NCBI GenBank assembly: GCA_002710495.1 | Contig: PAKE01000044.1 | Span: forward strand, 2,718-16,476 | Direction: 5' to 3' | Length of the DNA: 13,759 nt | Source of the DNA: Flavobacteriales bacterium | GTDB taxonomy: Bacteria > Bacteroidota > Bacteroidia > Flavobacteriales > BACL11 | Shown here: positions 6,237 through 13,759 of the stretch, one piece after another | How the letters are laid out: each line of letters begins with the position of its first letter | Position numbering within the stretch: the first letter of the stretch is position 1 | Position numbers and translations under genes: made by a program | Notes under the pieces: generated by a model | What the model was told of the DNA's origin: nothing | Seen by the model: the letters and a program-made list of their open reading frames with translations, nothing else | Database searches by the model: none

Positions 6237-9200
6237 ATGATAAAAAGACTGTTTTTTCTACTTTTAACATGTTTATATAGTGTAGATTCTTATTCTTCAC
6301 ATGCAGCGGGAATGGATCTTACTTATGAATGTTTAACTACCGATTCAGTCTGGACAGGCAATTATCAGGTGACTATTTCTACTTCAAACTTTGGATCTGA
6401 ATGTTCGTGGAATATTACAGATGACAATACTGGTAATGTTATAGCTTCAGGTAGTGGTTATAATAATTTTTCGACGTATAATATTAATGTTTGTCTTCCT
6501 TCAGGAAATCATACATTTAATTGGTTCGATTCATGGGGTGATGGATGGAATGGAGGAAGTTATACTGTTACTACTAATACAGGAACTGTACTTACCTCAG
6601 GAACTCCACCAACTGGAAATTCCGGATCTTCTAGTATTATATCTCCTGGTAGTTCTTGTACTTATACTATTACGAATTACCCTCCTAATACCTATAGGGT
6701 TACATTAAAATTTTACAGGGATTGTTCTAATGGAATCTCTGCTCCAGGATCTTTCGTGTTAGATTATAACTCTAATTCATGTGGAAACAATAATTCTGCT
6801 ACAATGAATCAAATATCAACTCAAAATATAACACCCGCTTGTACCTCTATACCTAATCCTTGCAATACTCCAGGAATTGTTGGTATTGAAGAGTATATCT
6901 ATCAAACAATAATAACATTACCTAATAATTGTCCTGACTGGATTTTGTCTGCATGTGAATCTGCTCGTAATGGAGCGATAAACACAATACTGGCCCCTGG
7001 TTTTAATGATTTATGTGTTCAGTCAGAATTAAATAACACACAATATTGTAATAATTCTCCTATTTTTACAGAGTATCCAACACCCTATATATGTATTAAT
7101 CAACAATTTTGTTATAATAATGGAGCTGTTGATCCTGATGGTGACTCTTTAGTTTATACTCTTATTACTCCTTTAAACTCATCAACTGGAGGTACAGTTA
7201 CTTATAATTTAGGATATTCTGCTTCTAATCCAATTTCCGGTACAACAACTTTTGATCCACTAACTGGTGATTTATGCATGTTATCAAACCAATTACAAGT
7301 ATCGGTTGTAGCAATGAAAGTTTCAGAATATAGGAATGGAGTTTTTATTGGTAGTGTAATACGAGATATTCAAATTATTGTTTTAGATAATTGTTCATCA
7401 ACTCCACCTCTTCTTAGCGGTATAGATACAATAGCTCCAGTAAATTCTGATTCCTCTGGAGGAATTGCAACTCGTAATTTCTGTTCTGATGGATCTTCTC
7501 CTGTAATATTTAATATAAATGCACTTTCTAATTCTTCTAGTAGTACTAATCTTACAATGAGCTGGAATAATTCTATCACTAATGCATCTTTTAATATTTC
7601 TGCAAATGGTACTCTAAATCCTCAAGCTGTTTTTAGTTGGGTTCCAACAATTGCAGATGTGCCAAATAGTCCTTTTTATTTTACAGTAACTGTTATTGAT
7701 GACGCATGTCCAATAAACAACTCATTCTCTTACACGTATACAATTAATTTATCTAATTCTTCTGGATCTCTTGTTTCAACAGATGTTAGTTGTTTTGGTT
7801 TGCAAGACGGTACAATTGATTTGTCGGTACTTGGAGGCACTCCACCCTATAATTTCTTTTGGTGGGATTCTATCAGTGGATTCTATGCTAATTCAGAAGA
7901 TTTAATAAATTTAGATACTGGCAACTATTATTGTTGGGTAGTTGATAGTATTGGAGACACTCTTGGATGTGGAGTAGAACCGCTAAACGCTTTAATAACT
8001 GGGCCTCAAGAATTAACTGTTAGTTCAGTTTCTTCTAATGTTAGTTGTTTTGGATTAAATGATGGATCTATTGATTTAACTATTTTAGGAGGAACTTCTA
8101 ACACTAACTATATTATTTGGACTTCGATTAATGGATATACGTCTAGTTCATCAAATATTTCAAATTTAAGTCCAGATGTTTATACTGCAAGTATAACAGA
8201 TTCAAATGGATGTGGACCAATTACTGAAATTGTTTTAATTACTGAACCTACAGATATTACAATTTTTGGTACTCCTTACGATAATAGTTGTTTTAACTCA
8301 AATGATGCTAGTATAGATTTGGTTACTAGCGGGAATATTGTAAGTTGGAATTGGACAGGTCCAAATTTATTTACTTCTAATCAGGAGGATATTTCTAACT
8401 TAATAGCTGGAACATATAATATAACTGTATCTGACGCATCTACACCTCCATGTATAGAAACCGCGACATATGTTGTAAATGATCCACCTGAAATTGTTGT
8501 GACTAATGTTCTACAGAATGTAAGTTGTTTTTCTGGAAATGATGGTTATATAGATTTAACTATTCTTCCTGTTGGAAATTATAATACAACATGGACAGAT
8601 ACAAATGGATATTTTAATATATCAGAAGATATTTTCAGCTTAAGTGCCTCTGATTATACTTATAGTGTTGTTGATTTAAATACTGGTTGTTCTCCTTTTA
8701 TAAATAATTCTCCGATTACAATTACAGAGCCATCAGACATTCAGTTGACTTCAGTAGTTTTAGCTGAGACTTGTTATGGAGATGCAAATGGCGACATTGA
8801 TATGACACTAATAGGAACAGGTTCCTATCTTTATTCTTGGACAGGTCCAAATCAATTTTCTTCTACAAGTTTAGATATTTCATTACTAGAAGCTGGAACA
8901 TATAATTTGCAGATTACTGATGATTTAAGTAATTGTGTTTTTACTCATTCGGAAACTATAAATATCGGAAATACTATTCAGGTGGATACAATTATAAATA
9001 ACATTAGTTGTAATGGATCCTCAGATGGTAATATAGTTCTTTTAACTCCTAATTCTATTGCTCCAACATTTATTTGGACGTTAGACGGTAATCCATTTAG
9101 TTCTTCATCTTCTTCAATTTTAAATTTAGAAGATGGAAATTACACTGTTATTGTAAATGATCAAACTAATTGTCCTAATCTGATTAATTTAAGTATCTCA

Positions 9201-11414
9201 GAACCCCCACCATTATCTCTTACGTCCTTTTTGAGTAATGAAAGTTGTGATGGTTATCAAGATGGTGAGATTGAGGTTGTTGTTACTGGAGGTACTCCAA
9301 ACTACTCTTATATTTGGAGTAACGGAAATACTGATTCAATAAATTCTAATTTAGCTAATGGAGAATACATACTTAATGTAGTAGATGATAATAATTGTAT
9401 TCTGCCAGCAACTTTTCAGATAGATTTATTCTTATTTGATACCATCAGACAAGTAACGAATGTCAGCTGTTTTGGTGGATCTGATGGGTCCATAGATTTA
9501 GATATTATAGGTGGTAACTCTCCTTTTATTTATCAGTGGAATGGTCCTAATGGCTTTAGTTCTATTAACGATAGTATTTTTACCCTAACAACAGGAGTTT
9601 ATACAATTGACATTACTGACTCTAGGGGGTGTACTATATCAAGAAATGTAGTGGTAAATCAGCCACAACAACAACTTTCAGCGTCAACAAATATTACTAA
9701 TCATGTTTTATGTTATGGAGATTCAACAGGATCTGTTCTTACTACAATTTATGGTGGAACTCCTCCTTATTTATTAGATTGGGGTTCATCTGACACATCT
9801 CAGATGTGGGCTGGTCCCCATAGTTTCATAGTAACAGATACTAATGGATGTAAATTTACTAATTCCATAAATATACAGCAAAATGATTCCATGCAAATCG
9901 CAGCGACTATTGAAGATGTTCAGTGTTATGGAGATTCTAATGGTAGTGTGAACCTTCAGATTGCTCAAGGAACAGGAACTCCTCCATATAATTACCTATG
10001 GATCGGTCCAAACTTATTTTCTGATACAACAGAAGATATATATGATTTAGAGAGTGGAGATTATTCTGTAATAGTTACAGATGCAAATATGTGTAATCAG
10101 TTTATTAATTTTTTTGTAGATCAGCCACAACAGATTTCTCAAACAACAACAATAAATCCGTCAAATTATTCTGGATATAATGTGCGTTGTAAAGGAGAGA
10201 ATTCTGCTTGGGTTGATGTTTTAGTTTCTGGAGGATACCCTCCTTTTACTTATCTATGGAATAATGGTGATATTGCCGATAGTATCTTTAATTTATATGC
10301 AGGAATATACTCTTTACAAATTACAGATAGTTTGGGATGCACAGAAGGTTTGTCTATAACTTTGGACGAACCACCTACTTTTGTGTCAGTAGATGTGATA
10401 GCAACTTCAGATTATAATGGTTATCATATTAGTTGTTTTGGAGTAAATGATGGTTCTGTATTTGCAGAGGCTACTAATGGTGTTGGTCCTGACTATACTT
10501 ACCTGTGGAACAATGATGATAAAAAAGATTCCATAACAGGGCTATACAGTGGGTATTATGAAGTATTTGTTTATGACAAAAATTTATGTTTAGCAATTGA
10601 TTCGGTAACTTTAAGTGAGCCATCTGAGTTGTTTTTTGATTTATTATCTTACTCAGATACTTGTGAAAAATCAGTAGGAAAAGCTGAGTTTATAGCTAGT
10701 GGTGGAGTGCCAAATTATTCTGCCGTTTGGTCCGATAGTTCTACTACGAATATTGTAAATCATTTTTCAGAAGGAACTTATTCTGTTGAAGTTTCAGATT
10801 CAAATTCTTGTAAGAAATCAGCGTCATTTAGTATTGATAATTTAGAAAGTCCTATAGCAGATTTTGAGGCTTATCCATACCATAAGAGGTTGTTAGATCA
10901 GAGAAATGATCCATTTTACTTTGTTGATCTAACAAATACATTTTGGTCTTCTGTAGAATATTGGACTTGGGATTTTGGAGATGGTTTCTTTGATAATGAT
11001 TCTTTGGTTTCAAATAGCTATGATAGCGCAGGTATTTATACAGTAAACTTAGAAATTACAACTTTTGCAAATTGTACAGATGCTATTAGTAAAGATATCT
11101 TGGTTGATGAATACGCTTTCTATATTCCAAATACATTTATTCCTTCGAGTTCAGAAGATGAGAATAGAATATTTAAGGGATACGGAACAGGAGTAGAGGA
11201 ATATGAATTAAAGATATTTTCTAGATGGGGTGAGTTAATATTTACATCTAATGATCTTGATGTTGGTTGGGACGGAACAAATCTAAGATCAGATTATAAT
11301 AATTTTAATGAAGAAGACTTATGTCCAGTTGGTGTTTATACTTATAGTGTCTTTGTCCAGAATATTTATGGAGAAGTTTTTGAATACCAAGGGCAACTTA
11401 AATTATTAAGATAG
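6237..11414 (+). CDS. Giant secreted SprB-repeat protein with T9SS C-terminal domain
   Basis: The gene is complete, 1725 residues. ATG 6237 is preferred over the in-frame TTG at 6219: it gives a clean signal peptide (MIKRLFFLLLTCLYSVDSYS, cleavage near residue 20), and the TTG overlaps the -7 promoter motif. Domains in order: N-terminal Bacteroidota module SHAAGMDLTYECL (21-33) ... YRVTLKFYRDC (153-163) ... NNGAVDPDGDSLVY ... VIRDIQIIVLDNC, interrupted at about 34-150 by a GDGWNG-type domain; a linking beta-rich segment; 13 SprB-like repeats (about 511-1537; SCFGxxDGSIDL, WxGPNxF, GxYxVxVTDxxGC); one PKD domain (WDFGDG from 1578); a CTD (1628-1725; RWGELIF, GWDG, PVGVYTYSVFV, LKLLR). It is probably Sec-exported, then passed through T9SS to the surface. 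SprB repeats are named after the gliding adhesin SprB, but this is not a clear SprB orthologue. The CTD lacks the usual PNGDGxND. Confidence 0.93.
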   Translation: MIKRLFFLLLTCLYSVDSYSSHAAGMDLTYECLTTDSVWTGNYQVTISTSNFGSECSWNITDDNTGNVIASGSGYNNFSTYNINVCLPSGNHTFNWFDSWGDGWNGGSYTVTTNTGTVLTSGTPPTGNSGSSSIISPGSSCTYTITNYPPNTYRVTLKFYRDCSNGISAPGSFVLDYNSNSCGNNNSATMNQISTQNITPACTSIPNPCNTPGIVGIEEYIYQTIITLPNNCPDWILSACESARNGAINTILAPGFNDLCVQSELNNTQYCNNSPIFTEYPTPYICINQQFCYNNGAVDPDGDSLVYTLITPLNSSTGGTVTYNLGYSASNPISGTTTFDPLTGDLCMLSNQLQVSVVAMKVSEYRNGVFIGSVIRDIQIIVLDNCSSTPPLLSGIDTIAPVNSDSSGGIATRNFCSDGSSPVIFNINALSNSSSSTNLTMSWNNSITNASFNISANGTLNPQAVFSWVPTIADVPNSPFYFTVTVIDDACPINNSFSYTYTINLSNSSGSLVSTDVSCFGLQDGTIDLSVLGGTPPYNFFWWDSISGFYANSEDLINLDTGNYYCWVVDSIGDTLGCGVEPLNALITGPQELTVSSVSSNVSCFGLNDGSIDLTILGGTSNTNYIIWTSINGYTSSSSNISNLSPDVYTASITDSNGCGPITEIVLITEPTDITIFGTPYDNSCFNSNDASIDLVTSGNIVSWNWTGPNLFTSNQEDISNLIAGTYNITVSDASTPPCIETATYVVNDPPEIVVTNVLQNVSCFSGNDGYIDLTILPVGNYNTTWTDTNGYFNISEDIFSLSASDYTYSVVDLNTGCSPFINNSPITITEPSDIQLTSVVLAETCYGDANGDIDMTLIGTGSYLYSWTGPNQFSSTSLDISLLEAGTYNLQITDDLSNCVFTHSETINIGNTIQVDTIINNISCNGSSDGNIVLLTPNSIAPTFIWTLDGNPFSSSSSSILNLEDGNYTVIVNDQTNCPNLINLSISEPPPLSLTSFLSNESCDGYQDGEIEVVVTGGTPNYSYIWSNGNTDSINSNLANGEYILNVVDDNNCILPATFQIDLFLFDTIRQVTNVSCFGGSDGSIDLDIIGGNSPFIYQWNGPNGFSSINDSIFTLTTGVYTIDITDSRGCTISRNVVVNQPQQQLSASTNITNHVLCYGDSTGSVLTTIYGGTPPYLLDWGSSDTSQMWAGPHSFIVTDTNGCKFTNSINIQQNDSMQIAATIEDVQCYGDSNGSVNLQIAQGTGTPPYNYLWIGPNLFSDTTEDIYDLESGDYSVIVTDANMCNQFINFFVDQPQQISQTTTINPSNYSGYNVRCKGENSAWVDVLVSGGYPPFTYLWNNGDIADSIFNLYAGIYSLQITDSLGCTEGLSITLDEPPTFVSVDVIATSDYNGYHISCFGVNDGSVFAEATNGVGPDYTYLWNNDDKKDSITGLYSGYYEVFVYDKNLCLAIDSVTLSEPSELFFDLLSYSDTCEKSVGKAEFIASGGVPNYSAVWSDSSTTNIVNHFSEGTYSVEVSDSNSCKKSASFSIDNLESPIADFEAYPYHKRLLDQRNDPFYFVDLTNTFWSSVEYWTWDFGDGFFDNDSLVSNSYDSAGIYTVNLEITTFANCTDAISKDILVDEYAFYIPNTFIPSSSEDENRIFKGYGTGVEEYELKIFSRWGELIFTSNDLDVGWDGTNLRSDYNNFNEEDLCPVGVYTYSVFVQNIYGEVFEYQGQLKLLR
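6336..6690 (+). other. GDGWNG-type domain inserted in the SHxxG/YRDC module
   Basis: Between the two halves of the N-terminal module (SHAAGMDLTYECL and TYRVTLKFYRDC) lies a segment of about 117 residues. It contains YQVTISTS, NVCLPSGNHTFNWFDSWGDG then WNGGSYTV. The DSxGDGWNG motif with a preceding CLPxG strand is a recurring small beta domain of Bacteroidota secreted proteins. From memory of the family, TYECL is normally followed almost directly by YRVTLxxYRDC, so this looks like a nested insertion. Edges are approximate. Confidence 0.6.
7767..10847 (+). repeat. Array of 13 SprB-like repeats
   Basis: Thirteen in-frame units of about 79 residues. Each starts with a variant of VSCFGxxDGSIDL, has a central W such as WTGPNLF, then GxYxVxVTDxxGC and a closing xxEPP/NQPQ. 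Unit starts can be placed at VSCFGLQDG, VSCFGLNDG, NSCFNSNDA, VSCFSGNDG, ETCYGDANG, ISCNGSSDG, ESCDGYQDG, VSCFGGSDG, VLCYGDSTG, VQCYGDSNG, VRCKGENSA, ISCFGVNDG and DTCEKSVGK. The final unit is the most degenerate. Units 11 and 12 carry an extra (S/D)Y(S/N)GY lead-in. Confidence 0.85.
10848..11114 (+). other. Single PKD domain between SprB array and CTD
   Basis: ADFEAYPYH opens the domain, the core YWTWDFGDGFFDNDS follows (DNA core at 10968-10984), then SAGIYTVNLEIT. It is the only PKD unit in this gene. Its DNA core TGGGATTTTGGAGATGG is identical to the 1172 and 2414 copies in the first gene. Confidence 0.85.
11118..11411 (+). other. Divergent T9SS type B C-terminal domain (third gene)
   Basis: It starts FYIPNTFIPSSSEDENRIFK, continues YELKIFSRWGELIF, GWDGTN, CPVGVYTYSVFVQN and YQGQLKLLR. 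The overall CHU_C pattern is clear, but the usual TPNGDGxNDxF is replaced by IPSSSEDENRIF. A cysteine (LCPVGVY) is present where the first gene has none. Confidence 0.85.
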
Positions 11415-11421
11415 AATAATA

Positions 11422-11429
11422 TATATTTG
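11422..11429 (+). promoter_or_regulatory. Possible -7 promoter element TATATTTG
   Basis: TATATTTG matches TAnnTTTG and lies 28 bases before the ATG at 11458, in the 43-base gap after the third gene. No convincing -33 TTTG was seen upstream. Because the region is almost entirely A and T, a chance match is quite possible. Confidence 0.35.
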
Positions 11430-11457
11430 TAAATTATTATATATTGAATAAGTCAGA

Positions 11458-13759
11458 ATGGATTTTCAGAAAGCACTATTATCTTGTATACTCTTAATAT
11501 CTTCAATAAGTATATTGTTTTCACAATCCTATTCTGATGGACCTATCTCTGTTGATATAAAACTAAGAGAAGTTCAAGGAAATTTTGCTCCAACAGACGA
11601 AGCTCTTTTAGGTATTGGTTTTGCTCCAGATGAACTAGTTTTTAAAATTTGGGCACAAGATAATTTACTTACATATTCTTGGACTGGAGGGACGTGTTTG
11701 CAAGATAATAACTTCAATCCTACACCTGGAGGTGCAAATTCAATAGATTTTAATACCACTTTTGCGAATTTCTCTTTTCCTACAACAGTTGTTCCACAGT
11801 ATCTAGATTTTAAAGTAGATACTTGGGAAGATGATATTCCATCAGATGGTTTGTCATTATTAGGTGTAGGATTTTGTCAAAATGGCACTGCATGTACTTG
11901 GGAGGATGTAGTTTGTTGCGGTGTTTCATTACCATTTAATTTGGGATGCGGTGGTATAGAAACAGGTGATGACTATAGATGTGATGCTAACCCGTTTTAT
12001 CAAGGTTTGACATATAGGAGTGGACCTCCATGTCAATGGTATTCTCATGGATATCTAAATAGTTCTGGATGTAGTAATTCTAGTATAAATGGTTATTATA
12101 AGCCTCATATAGAGACTTTTTGGAGGTATACTAAAGGAACTTCCTTTTTCCATGCAATTGATTTAGGAAGTGTAAATTCCGGCACCTCTATTTCTCATTT
12201 TAATAGTAACGAATGTTATACAGATTATTATCCTTCAAGTACTGGAAATGATGTGATTTATTCGTTTAATGTTGTAAATCCTATTGGAGTAAACATATCA
12301 CTTTGTGGTATGAATGGTGCGCAATTTGACAGTTATTTATATCTTGTAAAAGACACAAATTTAATAGCTCTTTCTGAAAATAATGATCATTGTGGTAGTC
12401 AATCTCAGATTACAACATCATTATGTAATTCAGGAACTTATTATCTAGTGGTAGATGCGACTTCTCCTTCTGAGTTAGGAACCTTTATAATAGAAATCAA
12501 TGAGGATCCTGGGAGCTCTTTTTCTGTAGTTGATTCAATATCAGATTATAACGGAGCAGAAATTTCATGTGTCGGAGGTAATGATGGTAAGTTTTATGCT
12601 CATATTAATGGAGGGACGCCACCATATACTTATACATGGACCGGTCCAAATGGATTTACTGCTACAACTAATGATTCTATTACGGGGCTATCAGCTGGAA
12701 ATTATTCTGTAATAATAACTGATTCTAAAAATTGTATATTACCTACGTTGTCAATAACACTTAATGATCCTCTCCCAATAGTTGTTACTACTAACCCAAC
12801 AAGTCCGTTATGTAATGGAGGTGTTGATGGGGCAATCACAGTTACAAATACCTCAGGAGGAATTAGTACTTTGCCATATAGTTATAGTTGGAACACTACA
12901 CCAACACCACAATCAGGAATAAGTGCTATTTCATTATCATCAGGGACCTACACACTCACAGTAACAGATGCTAACGGTTGCTCTATTACTCATCTGGAGA
13001 CAATAACTGATCCAGCAGCTCCTTCTATGAACATATCATCTACTAATCTTCCCGTAAATAACAATCCTCTTACATATCAGGTGTGTGATGGTAATGATAT
13101 TACTTTAATAGCATCTCCTGGTTTTTCCTCTTATTCATGGAGTCCAAACATATGGTTAATCGCTAATTCTGGATCAACGGTTACCTCTTCTCCTAATTCT
13201 GGTATAATATATACCTGTACCGGTACAGATGCTTTAGGTTGTACGACAGACATCCCAGTTATTATAGATGTTGTTTCTTCCGTTAGCATGTATGCTAGTG
13301 ATCCATCACCTCAAGTATGTGAAGGTGAAGATATTGAAGTTATTTGGTATGGTGATCCAGGGACAAACTTTGCTTGGAATCCTCCAATATACTTAAGTTC
13401 CCCTTCATCTATATCAGGACAGCCTATTACTATTAATCCACTAGACACAATTACTTATACTGTAACAGCACAGAATGCTAGTGGATGTACTGATGAAACT
13501 AAATTTTTTGTTGATATTTTGCCTGCACCTAATATTATCAATGCATCACCACTTACTCCCAATTCAGTATGTTATGGTAGCTCAGTGCCAATAACAGCAT
13601 CTGGTGCAAATAGTTACAGTTGGTATCCTTATAGTACTTTAAATAATAATTTTGGTAGTGTTGTGACATCCTCTCCTCTTTCAACTACAACATATTGGGT
13701 TGTTGGAACAGCTTTAAATGGATGTAAGGACAGTATTGATATTACAATTGATGTGAATC
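11458..13759 (+). CDS. Secreted multidomain protein with PPC-like, SprB-like and Ig-like domains (3' partial)
   Basis: ATG 11458 opens a frame without a stop to the window edge: 767 codons plus one base. An N-terminal signal peptide is clear (MDFQKALLSCILLISSISIL, cleavage near FSQ at 21-23). Residues about 25-230 form a Cys-rich region that I do not recognise (LREVQGNFAPTDEALLGIGF, DTWEDD, FCQNGTACTWEDVVCCGV). Residues about 231-347 look like a PPC-type beta-sandwich (TGNDVIYSFNV, CGMNGAQFDSYLYLV, CNSGTYYLVVDATSP). Two SprB-like repeats follow (about 355-520; ISCVGGNDGKFY, WTGPNGF, LSAGNYSVIITD; then PLCNGGVDGAIT). Three Ig-like units run to the edge (VCDGNDITL, VCEGEDIEV, VCYGSSVPI). It starts 43 bases after the preceding stop, so the two genes may be cotranscribed. 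The repeats suggest another T9SS-exported surface protein, but the expected CTD lies beyond the window. Confidence 0.88.
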   Translation, partial: MDFQKALLSCILLISSISILFSQSYSDGPISVDIKLREVQGNFAPTDEALLGIGFAPDELVFKIWAQDNLLTYSWTGGTCLQDNNFNPTPGGANSIDFNTTFANFSFPTTVVPQYLDFKVDTWEDDIPSDGLSLLGVGFCQNGTACTWEDVVCCGVSLPFNLGCGGIETGDDYRCDANPFYQGLTYRSGPPCQWYSHGYLNSSGCSNSSINGYYKPHIETFWRYTKGTSFFHAIDLGSVNSGTSISHFNSNECYTDYYPSSTGNDVIYSFNVVNPIGVNISLCGMNGAQFDSYLYLVKDTNLIALSENNDHCGSQSQITTSLCNSGTYYLVVDATSPSELGTFIIEINEDPGSSFSVVDSISDYNGAEISCVGGNDGKFYAHINGGTPPYTYTWTGPNGFTATTNDSITGLSAGNYSVIITDSKNCILPTLSITLNDPLPIVVTTNPTSPLCNGGVDGAITVTNTSGGISTLPYSYSWNTTPTPQSGISAISLSSGTYTLTVTDANGCSITHLETITDPAAPSMNISSTNLPVNNNPLTYQVCDGNDITLIASPGFSSYSWSPNIWLIANSGSTVTSSPNSGIIYTCTGTDALGCTTDIPVIIDVVSSVSMYASDPSPQVCEGEDIEVIWYGDPGTNFAWNPPIYLSSPSSISGQPITINPLDTITYTVTAQNASGCTDETKFFVDILPAPNIINASPLTPNSVCYGSSVPITASGANSYSWYPYSTLNNNFGSVVTSSPLSTTTYWVVGTALNGCKDSIDITIDVN
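11530..12147 (+). other. Unrecognised Cys-rich N-terminal region of the last gene
   Basis: About 206 residues after the signal peptide. They open with ISVDIKLREVQGNFAPTDEA and include FKIWAQDN, YSWTGGTC, YLDFKVDTWEDDIPSDG, GFCQNGTACTW, VVCCGV, GCGG, RCDANP, PPCQWY and SGCSNSS. The many cysteines and the secreted context suggest a disulfide-bonded fold. I cannot assign a family; no enzyme motif is evident. Confidence 0.6.
12520..13017 (+). repeat. Two SprB-like repeats in the last gene
   Basis: Unit 1 runs from SVVDSISDYNGAEISCVGG through WTGPNGF and GNYSVIITDSKNC to LNDP. Unit 2 has PLCNGGVDGAITVTN, YSYSWNT, SGTYTLTVTDANGC and ITDPA. The DYNG lead-in of unit 1 matches units 11-12 of the preceding gene. 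Confidence 0.8.
13018..13759 (+). repeat. Three Ig-like units at the window edge
   Basis: Three successive units start near QVCDGNDITLIASPG, QVCEGEDIEVIWYGD and SVCYGSSVPITASGA. Each has a YSW/FAW core with a following proline and a TxYxVxxxxxxGC closing strand. The third reaches the window edge. They resemble the Ig-like unit at 2561-2797. Confidence 0.7.

Noticed and set aside
6454..6708. Plus-strand open frame of 84 codons
   Set aside because: Shifted frame inside the GDGWNG segment of the third gene; hydrophobic low-complexity translation without a recognisable domain.
7370..7579. Minus-strand open frame of 69 codons
   Set aside because: Antisense within the well-supported third gene, with no independent evidence of coding.
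9786..9968. Minus-strand open frame of 60 codons
   Set aside because: Antisense to SprB-like repeats 9-10, with no supporting signal.
11418..11445. AATATATA/TATATATT inverted repeat after the third gene as a terminator
   Set aside because: The stem is entirely A-T, the loop is 12 bases and no T-run follows; in such AT-rich sequence it is easily a chance match.
11574..11759. Minus-strand open frame of 61 codons
   Set aside because: Antisense to the N-terminal region of the last gene, whose plus-strand frame has a signal peptide and continuous domains.
12530..12712. Plus-strand open frame of 60 codons
   Set aside because: Shifted frame inside the first SprB-like repeat of the last gene.

Overview
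The window is strongly A+T-rich and all supported genes are on the + strand. Several features point to a Bacteroidota bacterium, most likely a marine Flavobacteriales-type organism. These are giant secreted proteins built from PKD and SprB-like repeats, C-terminal type IX secretion system (T9SS) sorting domains of the gliding-motility-associated type (CHU_C / type B), Bacteroidetes-style -7 promoter motifs (TAnnTTTG), and no Shine-Dalgarno sequences before the starts. The lineage call is inference.

Layout: (1) bases 1-4549 hold the 3' part of a giant PKD-repeat adhesin: 16 full PKD-type units, one Ig-like unit among them, and a canonical T9SS CTD. (2) 4593-6179 is a lipoprotein of the SBP_bac_5 (oligopeptide/dipeptide) substrate-binding family. 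Its start codon lies in the loop of a hairpin that looks like the terminator of the first gene. (3) 6237-11414 is a complete 1725-residue secreted protein: signal peptide, the SHxxG...YRDC N-terminal module interrupted by a GDGWNG domain, 13 SprB-like repeats, one PKD domain, and a divergent T9SS CTD. (4) 11458 to the window end is a fourth gene that stays open for 767 codons and has no stop in the window. It encodes a signal peptide, a Cys-rich N-terminal region I do not recognise, a PPC-like domain, two SprB-like repeats and three Ig-like units.

The three large proteins draw on a shared set of modules and are probably exported by the Sec system and T9SS to the cell surface or medium, as adhesins or gliding-associated matrix proteins. 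The substrate-binding lipoprotein has no permease or ATPase gene beside it here, so its link to the adhesins is unproven. No RNA genes, insertion sequences, CRISPR arrays or phage genes were seen, and every intergenic gap is under 60 bases.

I did not find a clearly new biological system. The most unusual signals are the terminator-over-start-codon arrangement at 4572-4616, the domain-in-domain insertion near 6336-6690, the strict two-cysteine pattern in every repeat of the first gene, and the unrecognised Cys-rich domain of the last gene.
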